Shown here piece by piece: positions 51,201-63,200 of a stretch of 64,000 nt of DNA. The stretch is from positions 7,986,001 through 8,050,000 of the forward strand of contig NZ_CP017641.1 of assembly GCF_001983935.1 (NCBI RefSeq). Reading direction: 5' to 3'. This DNA comes from Fuerstiella marisgermanici. Its GTDB lineage: Bacteria; Planctomycetota; Planctomycetia; Planctomycetales; Planctomycetaceae. Position 1 is the first letter of the stretch. Every line of letters begins with the position of its first letter. Below the pieces are notes generated by a model, which worked only from the letters and a program-made list of their open reading frames with translations, ran no database searches and was not told the DNA's origin. The position numbers and the translations under genes were made by a program.

Positions 51201-54200
51201 GAGAGGTTGATGGTCAGGGCGTCGGTGGTGTCGGTGTTGCGAGAGACCGTGGCCGTGGTGGTGCCACCGTTCTCACTGATGGCTGCATCCGTAATGCTGA
51301 CCGTCAGAGCGGCCGCATCATCGTCAGTGACATCCAGCGTGTCGGTACCATCGACGTGGGCGTTTGCCTGAGCCGTGATGGTGACGGTCTGGGTGCCGTC
51401 GACGATGGCGTCATCGACGGCCGTGATGTCGAAGGCGGGTGACGTGGTCTGTCCGGCAGCAATCGTGACCGTGCCGATGACCGTCGCTTCGCTGGTATCG
51501 TTACTGACCAGCGTGACCGTCAGAGCATTCGTAGTATCCGTGTTGCGGGAAACGGTCGCCGTGGTGGTGCCTCCGTTTTCACTGATGGCTGCATCCGTAA
51601 TGCTGACCGTCAGAGCGGCCGCATCATCATCGGTGACATCCAGCGTGTCGGTTCCGTCAGCATGAGCGGCAGCCGAAGCCGTGATGGTGACCGTCTGCGT
51701 GCCGTCAACAATCGCGTCATCAACGCCTGTGATGCTGAAGGTGGCCGATGTCTGGCCGGCAAGAATGGTGACCGTGGCCGGAACACCCGCTTCCCCTGTA
51801 TCGTTGCTGGAGAGGTTGATGGTCAGGGCGTCGGTGGTGTCGGTGTTGCGAGAGACCGTGGCCGTGGTGGTGCCACCGTTCTCACTGATGGCTGCATCCG
51901 TAATGCTGACCGTCAGAGCGGCCGCATCATCGTCAGTGACATCCAGCGTGTCGGTACCATCGACGTGAGCGGCAGCGGAAGCCGTGATGGTCACCGTCTG
52001 CGTGCCGTCAACAATCGCGTCATCAACGCCGGTAATGGTGAAGGCGGGTGACGTGGTCTGTCCGGCAGCAATCGTGACCGTGCCGATGACCGTCGCTTCG
52101 CTGGTATCGTTACTGACCAGCGTGACCGTCAGAGCATTCGTAGTATCCGTGTTGCGGGAAACGGTCGCCGTGGTGGTGCCACCGTTCTCACTGATGGCTG
52201 CATCCGTAATGCTGACCGTCAGAGCGGCCGCATCATCATCGGTGACATCCAGCGTGTCGGTTCCGTCAGCATGAGCGGCAGCCGAAGCCGTGATGGTGAC
52301 CGTCTGCGTGCCGTCAACAATCGCGTCATCAACGCCTGTGATGCTGAAGGTGGCCGATGTCTGGCCGGCAAGAATGGTGACCGTGGCCGGAACACCCGCT
52401 TCCCCTGTATCGTTGCTGGAGAGGTTGATGGTCAGGGCGTCGGTGGTGTCGGTGTTGCGAGAGACCGTGGCCGTGGTGGTGCCACCGTTCTCACTGATGG
52501 CTGCATCCGTAATGCTGACCGTCAGAGCGGCCGCATCATCATCGGTGACATCCAGCGTGTCGGTTCCGTCAGCATGAGCGGCAGCCGAAGCCGTGATGGT
52601 GACCGTCTGCGTGCCGTCAACAATCGCGTCATCAACGCCTGTGATGCTGAAGGTGGCCGATGTCTGGCCGGCAAGAATGGTGACCGTGGCCGGAACACCC
52701 GCTTCCCCTGTATCGTTGCTGGAGAGGTTGATGGTCAGGGCGTTGGTGGTATCCGTGTTGCGAGAGACCGTGCCGGTGGTGGTGCCACCGTTCTCACTGA
52801 TGGCTGCATCCGTAATGCTGACCGTCAGAGCGGCCGCATCATCGTCGGTCACATCCAGCGTATCGGTACCGTCGGTGTGAGCGGCAGCGGAAGCCGTGAT
52901 GGTCACCGTCTGGGTGCCGTCGACAATGGCGTCATCCACCCCTGTGATGCTGAAGGTGGCCGATGTCTGGCCGGCAAGAATGGTGACCGTGGCCGGAACA
53001 CCCGCTTCCCCTGTATCGTTGCTGGAGAGGTTGATGGTCAGGGCGTTGGTGGTATCCGTGTTGCGAGAGACCGTGCCGGTGGTGGTGCCACCGTTCTCAC
53101 TGATGGCTGCATCCGTAATGCTGACCGTCAGAGCGGCCGCATCATCGTCGGTGACATCCAGCGTATCGGTACCGTCGGTGTGAGCGGCAGCGGAAGCCGT
53201 GATGGTCACCGTCTGGGTGCCGTCGACAATGGCGTCATCCACCCCTGTGATGCTGAAGGTGGCCGATGTCTGGCCGGCAAGAATGGTGACCGTGGCCGGA
53301 ACACCCGCTTCCCCTGTATCGTTGCTGGAGAGGTTGATGGTCAGGGCGTTGGTGGTATCCGTGTTGCGAGAGACCGTGCCGGTGGTGGTGCCACCGTTCT
53401 CACTGATGGCTGCATCCGTAATGCTGACCATCAGAGCGGCCGCATCATCGTCGGTCACATCCAGCGTATCGGTACCGTCGGTGTGAGCGGCAGCGGAAGC
53501 CGTGATGGTCACCGTCTGGGTGCCGTCGACAATGGCGTCATCCACCCCTGTGATGCTGAAGGTGGCCGATGTCTGGCCGGCAAGAATGGTGACCGTGGCC
53601 GGAACACCCGCTTCCCCTGTATCGTTGCTGGAGAGGTTGATGGTCAGGGCGTTGGTGGTATCCGTGTTGCGAGAGACCGTGCCGGTGGTGGTGCCACCGT
53701 TCTCACTGATGGCTGCATCCGTAATGCTGACCGTCAGAGCGGCCGCATCATCGTCGGTCACATCCAGCGTATCGGTGCCATCGGCATGAGCGGCAGCGGA
53801 AGCCGTGATGGTCACCGTCTGGGTGCCGTCGACAATGGCGTCATCCACCCCTGTGATGCTGAAGGTGGCCGATGTCTGGCCGGCAAGAATGGTGACCGTG
53901 GCCGGAACACCCGCTTCCCCTGTATCGTTGCTGGAGAGGTTGATGGTCAGGGCGTTGGTGGTATCCGTGTTGCGAGAGACCGTGCCGGTGGTGGTGCCAC
54001 CGTTCTCACTGATGGCTGCATCCGTAATGCTGACCGTCAGAGCGGCCGCATCATCATCGGTGACATCCAGCGTGTCGGTTCCGTCAGCATGAGCGGCAGC
54101 CGAAGCCGTGATGGTGACCGTCTGCGTGCCGTCAACAATCGCGTCATCAACGCCTGTGATGCTGAAGGTGGCCGATGTCTGGCCGGCAAGAATGGTGACC

Positions 54201-57200
54201 GTGGCCGGAACACCCGCTTCCCCTGTATCGTTGCTGGAGAGGTTGATGGTCAGGGCGTCGGTGGTGTCGGTGTTGCGAGAGACCGTGGCCGTGGTGGTGC
54301 CACCGTTCTCACTGATGGCTGCATCCGTAATGCTGACCGTCAGAGCGGCCGCATCATCGTCAGTGACATCCAGCGTGTCGGTACCATCGACGTGGGCGTT
54401 TGCCTGAGCCGTGATGGTGACGGTCTGGGTGCCGTCGACGATGGCGTCATCGACGGCCGTGATGTCGAAGGCGGGTGACGTGGTCTGTCCGGCAGCAATC
54501 GTGACCGTGCCGATGACCGTCGCTTCGCTGGTATCGTTACTGACCAGCGTGACCGTCAGAGCATTCGTAGTATCCGTGTTGCGGGAAACGGTCGCCGTGG
54601 TGGTGCCTCCGTTTTCACTGATGGCTGCATCCGTAATGCTGACCGTCAGAGCGGCCGCATCATCATCGGTGACATCCAGCGTGTCGGTTCCGTCAGCATG
54701 AGCGGCAGCCGAAGCCGTGATGGTGACCGTCTGCGTGCCGTCAACAATCGCGTCATCAACGCCTGTGATGCTGAAGGTGGCCGATGTCTGGCCGGCAAGA
54801 ATGGTGACCGTGGCCGGAACACCCGCTTCCCCTGTATCGTTGCTGGAGAGGTTGATGGTCAGGGCGTCGGTGGTGTCGGTGTTGCGAGAGACCGTGGCCG
54901 TGGTACTGCCACCGTTCTCACTGATGGCTGCATCCGTAATGCTGACCGTCAGAGCGGCCGCATCATCATCGGTGACATCCAGCGTGTCGGTTCCGTCAGC
55001 ATGAGCGGCAGCCGAAGCCGTGATGGTGACCGTCTGCGTGCCGTCAACAATCGCGTCATCCACGCCGGTAATGGTGAAGGCGGGTGACGTGGTCTGTCCG
55101 GCGGCAATGATGACGGATCCGATGACCGTCGCTTCGCTGGTATCGTCGCTGACCAGCGTCACTGTCAGAGCGTTAGTCGTGTCCGTGTTGCGACTGACGG
55201 TGGCGGTGGTGGTGCCTCCGTTTTCACTGATGGCGTCGGCCGTAATGCTGACGGTCAGCGCGGCCGCATCATCGTCAGTGACATCCAGCGTGTCGGTACC
55301 ATCGACGTGGGCGTTTGCCTGAGCCGTGATGGTGACGGTCTGGGTGCCGTCGACGATGGCGTCATCGACGGCCGTGATGTCGAAGGCGGGTGACGTGGTC
55401 TGTCCGGCGGCAATGATGACGGATCCGATGACCGTCGCTTCGCTGGTATCGTCGCTGACCAGCGTCACTGTCAGAGCGTTAGTCGTGTCCGTGTTGCGAC
55501 TGACGGTGGCGGTGGTGGTGCCTCCGTTTTCACTGATGGCGTCGGCCGTAATGCTGACGGTCAGCGCGGCCGCATCATCGTCAGTGACATCCAGCGTGTC
55601 GGTACCATCGACGTGGGCGTTTGCCTGAGCCGTGATGGTGACGGTCTGGGTGCCGTCGACGATGGCGTCATCGACGGCCGTGATGTCGAAGGCGGGTGAC
55701 GTGGTCTGTCCGGCGGCAATGGTGACGGATCCGATGACCGTCGCTTCGCTGGTATCGTCGCTGACCAGCGTCACTGTCAGAGCGTTAGTCGTGTCCGTGT
55801 TGCGACTGACGGTGGCGGTGGTGGTGCCTCCGTTTTCACTGATGGCGTCGGCCGTAATGCTGACGGTCAGCGCGGCCGCATCATCGTCAGTGACATCCAG
55901 CGTGTCGGTTCCGTCAGCATGAGCGGCAGCCGAAGCCGTGATGGTGACCGTCTGCGTGCCGTCAACAATCGCGTCATCCACGCCGGTAATGGTGAAGGCG
56001 GGTGACGTGGTCTGTCCGGCAGCAATCGTGACCGTGGCCGGAACACCCGCTTCCCCTGTATCGTTGCTGGAGAGGTTGATGGTCAGGGCGTTGGTGGTAT
56101 CCGTGTTGCGAGAGACCGTGCCGGTGGTGGTGCCACCGTTCTCACTGATGGCTGCATCCGTAATGCTGACCGTCAGAGCGGCCGCATCATCGTCGGTCAC
56201 ATCCAGCGTATCGGTACCGTCGGTGTGAGCGGCAGCGGAAGCCGTGATGGTCACCGTCTGCGTGCCGTCAACAATCGCGTCATCAACGCCGGTAATGGTG
56301 AAGGCGGGTGACGTGGTCTGTCCGGCAGCAATCGTGACCGTGCCGATGACCGTCGCTTCGCTGGTATCGTTACTGACCAGCGTGACCGTCAGAGCATTCG
56401 TAGTATCCGTGTTGCGGGAAACGGTCGCCGTGGTGGTGCCTCCGTTTTCACTGATGGCTGCATCCGTAATGCTGACCGTCAGAGCGGCCGCATCATCATC
56501 GGTGACATCCAGCGTGTCGGTTCCGTCAGCATGAGCGGCAGCCGAAGCCGTGATGGTGACCGTCTGCGTGCCGTCAACAATCGCGTCATCAACGCCTGTG
56601 ATGCTGAAGGTGGCCGATGTCTGGCCGGCAAGAATGGTGACCGTGGCCGGAACACCCGCTTCCCCTGTATCGTTGCTGGAGAGGTTGATGGTCAGGGCGT
56701 CGGTGGTGTCGGTGTTGCGAGAGACCGTGGCCGTGGTGGTGCCACCGTTCTCACTGATGGCTGCATCCGTAATGCTGACCGTCAGAGCGGCCGCATCATC
56801 GTCAGTGACATCCAGCGTGTCGGTACCATCGACGTGGGCGTTTGCCTGAGCCGTGATGGTGACGGTCTGGGTGCCGTCGACGATGGCGTCATCGACGGCC
56901 GTGATGGTGAAGGCGGGTGACGTGGTCTGTCCGGCAGCAATCGTGACCGTGCCGATGACCGTCGCTTCGCTGATATCGTTACTGACCAGCGTGACCGTCA
57001 GAGCATTCGTAGTATCCGTGTTGCGAGAGACCGTGCCGGTGGTGGTGCCACCGTTCTCACTGATGGCTGCATCCGTAATGCTGACCGTCAGAGCGGCCGC
57101 ATCATCGTCGGTGACGTCGACGGACTTACTGACGTTTGGCCCCAGAATAATGCCTGCCGATGGATTGGAAAGCGTCAGGACGGCGGTTTCAGTGCCTTCG

Positions 57201-60200
57201 GAAAGAGTGTCGTCCCGAATGGTGAAGGTTACGAAGCCGGTCGTCATGCCATCGGGAATGGTAATCGTCGTATTGGACAATGCGTAATCGCCGGCCGTGA
57301 TTCCCGTTCCGCTGACAGCAACTTCAACTGTTTGGCTACCGAAAACATTACCGTTGGCAGTCGCCGTCACTGTAATGACTGTCTCATCCGCTTCGGTTCC
57401 GGCTACGGCACTAAGGGAAAGATTCACCGCGTTGCCAACGACATCCGTTGTTTCGAAATCATTGTACAGAATAGCGGCTTTGCCGGTCGTTGAGATTGTG
57501 GACGGCCCGAAATTGAATGTACTGGTGCCGTCTGCCAGATATGTCAGCAAGTCCCCCGGAGCGGCTGTCGGGGCTCCGCCATCAAGATCAAATACGGTTG
57601 TTGCGTGGGGAGCCACCGTGACCGTATCGTCGCCAGCATCGAAATCAATATCCAGCTCATCCAGCCTCGTAAAGTTAACGACGTTTTGCGGCACGCCTGC
57701 TCGCGTCAACTGCAGAAACCCTTCGCCGCCCACGCCGGGCGTATTCAGTTGCACATCGTCAACAGTCGCTCCGGATGTGGTATCGATATTGACCGTGCCA
57801 ACGAAATCGATCAGCGAGTGGTTCGCATTGCCTGTGGTCACGACACTGGACAACGTCACTTCGTTAATGTCGAAGAAATTTATTCCCAGATTGTTGTTGC
57901 TGATCGTGCTGCCATCGACCAGCGCTGTAGTCACCGTTTGAGTTTTGACACCCGCCTGTCCGTTATTGTTAACGACGACATTGGTCAGTGTTGTTCTCCA
58001 TATATCGTCCAGATCAATGCCGCTCACGACATTGTTCGAGAACGACCCGCCGGTAATCGTCACAGAAGCCGCATTGAACAGGTCGAAACCGGAATGGCCA
58101 TTATTATCGACGGTGACACCGTTTAACGTCACACCAGTCGGAAAGGCATCGATCAGCAAACCAACTCCGTCGTTTCCGGAAACTGAACCACCGGAGATGT
58201 CCAGACCCAGTGCCCCGTATAGCTGGATCCCAGGCGCCGAAGTTGAACCGTCGACGATCACATTCGTCAGAGTCACTCGACCACTAATATCGTCAACAAG
58301 TATGTTTGTAGTGACGCTTGACGAGTACGAACCGCCGTCAATTGTCAGTGAGCCAGCTTCCGAAACGTGCAGGCCATGATGATTGTCCTGCATCGTTACA
58401 CTGGTGAGAGTGATATCCACGACGAAAGCAATATCGATTCCTTTGAAATTTCGCAATATCGAACTGTTGGTGATCGTCACGTTCGGACCGGGACCGATAT
58501 CCGTCGAAAGACGTATGTCCTGAGTTGTCAGATTCGACGGATCGATGGATTCGAATGCGAGATCGTCGAGGCCGGAGAAGTGATAGAGCAGGCCGTCTGT
58601 CGGGTTGAAGGCCAGTGACTCGCCGTCATCTCCGCGTCCCAGTTCGAGGACGGTCGTAGCGGCGGCGGTCGCCGTATTCAGTTCGAAAAGTGTTTCCGGG
58701 ACGTTTCCTCCATCTCCCGTCACAGCGTACAGAGTGCCTGTACCATTGAAGGCAAGAGCGGCAAATCCATCGCCCGTATTGCCAATGCTGGTTGCGACAC
58801 CGGTTGTTGTGTTAAGTGTCACCAGTTCGCGCGCGAATCTTCCCTGTAGTCTCAGCATGGCGTATACAACTCCATCAACTGGATTCACAGCCAGCCCGGT
58901 TGCTCCGAGAACGGTCTCCCCCGACAGAGAGATCGCAACGCTCGATAGCGTTGCCCCGTCGCTCTGGTCCAGTGTCCTGAGAAAAGCGTCCTTTGCCGTG
59001 ACCGACAACAGGTTGCTGCCGTCAAATGCAAGGCCTTTGGAATCATGATCCAAGAACCCCAACAGGGAGGCAACGCCGTCAGTCGTCATTACTCCAAAGT
59101 TATTGGAGCGGTCGGCAAATAACAGGTCATCGCCTGACAGATGTGTCAGCGCTGCAGCTTCTCCAAACTCAAAGAACCCCGGGAATATGCCTCCAACAAT
59201 GTTGACACCATCATCCAGATTGTCTTCCACCGTCAGGTTCGTCAGGACGACGCCATCTGTGTTATAGACTTCGATTCCGTCATCGACGTTGTTAGTGAAC
59301 GTACTGTTCGTAATCGCGATGGACGGCGATCCTCCTCCGTCCGGGACTGAAAACCCATCGATGCCACTGGCATTCACGACCACCGAATCGATCGAAACAG
59401 TATCTGCGTCAACCACATGGAATCCGTTTCCCTGTGCATTCTGAATGCTGATGTTTTCCACAGTCAGAGTGCCGGTTGCCGAGATGACTCGCAATCCGTC
59501 CACAATCGGATTGACCGTATTTCCGCCGAGCTGCAGATTGCGAATTGTCACGTCCGCCGCATCGTTATCGACGTGAATCGCATCAACGTTCGATGTTGGG
59601 TTGATGACCACATCGCCAAGCGTCGCTGTTGTGCCCTGCAGCGTAAGAGTCCTGTCGATGTTCACGAATTCGTTATAAGTGCCGGGGCTGACAAGCACCG
59701 TGCCGCCCGACATGGAGGCGTTAATTCCATCCTGAATACTCGCCGTCGCCGCCACATTGACCGTTGTTGCGTTTCCGGTGACGGTGCCGGTGATCTGTGC
59801 ATTGAGATTCACGATTTCGGCATTGAGCGTCGTGTCTGCCTGCGGATCAGCGTTGATATTGATTTCGTCGTCGCCCCCCTGACCATCAAGAATCATCGCG
59901 CCAGCGAAGGTAGAGGCCAGCGACGTGACTGTGATCACGTCGTTGCCGCCACCGGCGTTGACTGTGATCGAGGCGGTCGGATTGACGAACGTGACAATTT
60001 CACCAACAGTCGAATCAACCGACGTTCGATTGCCGCCGGGATCGGTGACCGTAATGGTCTCTTCAAAATTGCTGTAGTTCAGCGTAACGTTGGTTGCGTT
60101 AACGTTAGAAGTGATTGGTTCCAGACCTGTATACGTAATCGTTGCGTTGCCAGTGATGTCGATGGAACCGTCTGAGTTGTTCACGAAACCAAAGACAGTA

Positions 60201-63200
60201 TCCGCAAATGTGCCGCCACCGGTAAGAATGAGCGAGTCGCCATTCGGCGTTGTCGTCTGGGTTCCGCCGGCAAACGTGATGGTTTTTGTGAAATTGCCGC
60301 CGTCGAGGTTGATCGTCAGCGTGTCGTCGCCGCCCAGCGTATCAACGACGATTCCTGTACTGCCTGTGATGTCAGCGACGGGAACTTCGACGGTATTCTC
60401 ATCAATCTGCGTCGTACCTGTGCTTGCGTCGAGAACATTGTTCGGGTCGTGAACGCGAAGGTTCGCGCCGTTTACGGAAAGGGTGAGTGTATCGTGCGAG
60501 TCCCCGCCGTTGATGTCACGAATCAGGAGATTACCCGCGCCGTCGATTTCGACGCTTGTGTCCGGCTGCTCGACCAGATTGACCGTCTGCGTTTCCCGAT
60601 TCACCACTGCGAGCTTATGGACGAACAGGTCGCCCAAGCCGCTGGACGTGACATTGTTGTCCAACGGGCCCGAGTCGAAGTCGACGGTTCCCTGAAACTC
60701 TCCGGTTGTGATCACGTTGCCCTCGTTATCGATCGTCAGGGCGAGCGGTCGCGTCGATGCCAGCCCGCCGAAATTAACGGCCTGCACAAAGTCGCCGTTC
60801 CCGTCGAGCATCCAGACAGCCGCATCACTGACGCCGGCGGACGTGAGTTCAAAGGTGTTGCCGGAGGGGTCAAAGTCGACGGTGTCTCTGAATTGAAGTG
60901 CAATGACAGGTGCATCGTTGGCATCCAGATCGATTCCAAAGGCTCGTTCCAGTTGTGCACCGCCGACTTGCCTGGCCCAGACCAGGTCGCCTGCGGAATC
61001 CATCTTGACGACAAAACCATCTTCACTGCCGGTACTCGTCAGATTCATCACTCCCGCACCGGGGTCGAAGTCGACTGTCTCCAGGAAGCTTCCGATAAGA
61101 TAGACGTCTCCTGCGCTGTCGACCGCCAGATCATTGCCTCGATCGAGTCCGTCGGCTCCCCAGTTTCGCGCCCAGACAAAATCGCCGTTGCTGTCCAGCT
61201 TCAGCAAATAGGCGTCCCAGTTCAGATTGTCTGAAGGCGTCGATGTCGACAATGCAGACGTACCGGCACCGGGATCAAAGTTGACGGTTCCGCTAAAGTG
61301 TCCGACGGAATAAATGTTGCCCGCAGCATCAAGCGAAATGTCGTTCCCGAACGTGTAGTAGTTGCCTGGGCTGTCATTTAGATGCTTCACCCACGCGAAA
61401 TCTCCCGTACTGTCATACTTAAGCACGAATCCGTCGTGGAAACTACCACCGGCATTCAGAGCGACAAACGGTGTGTCGGGATCGAAATCGTGCAGTCCGA
61501 CAAACGAACCGGTCGCGTACAGATTTCCTGCCGCGTCAGTCGTCATTCCGTGGATCGTGCCCCCCGTGTTGGTAGCAGATATGAAGTTGCCCGCCTGATC
61601 GAACTGCACGAGAAATCCTTCCGGATCGCCGTTGCGACTGCTCAGCGATGTGACTCCCGCACCCGGGTCAAAGTCGACTGTTCCGGAGAATTCTCCGGCC
61701 ACGAAAATCGTGCCGCCGTGTTCGATGATCGAAATCCCGAAGTCGTGCTCGGATCCGCCGAAGCCGTAGGCCCAGCGATAATCGCCGGATGAGTCGTAGC
61801 TGGCGACAAAAATATCGCTACGGGTAGAACTGGCTGACGTCAGGTTGGCGACGCCGGCACCGGGATCGGCATCGATCGTCCGCTGGAATTTGCCGGTGAC
61901 GTAAATGTTGCCGTCGGCATCATGAGTGACGGACGAGCCGGAATCGCCGCCGGTCGAACCGATCGGAATCACGAACTCAAAATTCAGCGCGACTTCACTA
62001 CCGCTGCTTTCTCCTCCGTCACCATCGGTTACGACCGCTGAAATGACGCGCGGAGTTTTCGACGGAGTTGATGACATATTCCCGAACGTGATGTTGCGCA
62101 GCACCGCCTGCGCGGCGGCCGGCGTTGACGCGGCATTGAATGTAATCGTCAGAGGAGACACCCCGGCTCCCCCGGCAAATGTCCCGATCACCGTTCCCGC
62201 AAAACTGACGTCGCTTCCGGAGACGCTGACTTCTCCGGGACCGGTTCCCTGATTGCGGACGGCCAGAATGTCATTCGCCGTGCCACCTTCGATGATCTCC
62301 AGTGTCAGCGTCCCCGTATTGAAATCGGCTGAGTCCGCGTCTGTGATCGTGGCCGACGGATCGATCACCAGCGGGGCAGAAGCTACCTGGAATGTCACGG
62401 GTGCGGAAGGAAGTGTCAGGACCGGAGGCAGCAGATCCACGACATTGACAATCTGCGAGTCCGTGTCCGGTTTCAGTCTGACAACGAATAGATCTGTGTT
62501 CCCGTCGCTGCTGAGCGTGACTGTGTCCGGTCCCGGATCAAAATCACCCGACCCGGAATACTGTCCGGTACTCAGCACGTTGTCCTGGCTATCGAACGTG
62601 ACGTCGAAGGGCGTGGTCGTTCCGGACGACTGACCAAAGGCCGTCGCGAACAACACGCTACCGTCCGGTTTTAGCCCCCATGCCGCTCCATTCCATGTAC
62701 CAACAGCCGTGCGATTCAGCGTTCCCGCGGAAGGATCGAAATCGGAAGTACCGGAGAACTGAATTCCTGCCACGACGTTTTCGTTGCTGTCCAGGTCGAT
62801 GCCGCGGCCCTGATCGATACTGCCGGTGCCCACACCGTGAGCCCAGACAAAGTTTCCGGTCGAGTCGAGTTTCGAGACAAATGCGTCCCAGTTGCCTGCG
62901 TTTGTTACGTTGTGAACGCCGGCCCCTGGATCGAAGTCAACCACGCCGCCGCCGGTGACCTCAAAGTAGCCCGTCGTGTACACGTTTCCGGTACTGTCGA
63001 CGACAATGTCCTCTCCGCTGTCAAACTCAACGCCGCCCCAGCCCCGCACCCAGACTAAATCGCCCGACGAATCCAGTTTTAACACGTAAATATCAATATC
63101 GAACGTGTCCGTCGTCGCTGTCGAGAGTGATAAGACTCCGGTACCTGGATCAAAGTCGGTCGTCCCGTTGAACGTTCCAACGACGTGAACGTTGCCCGTC

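Noticed and set aside
49241-56920. Long plus-strand open frames across the Calx-beta array (up to 735 codons)
   Set aside because: They are antisense to the giant gene, appear only because the repeat unit is a multiple of three and lacks stops in that frame, and have no domain pattern or independent start signals.
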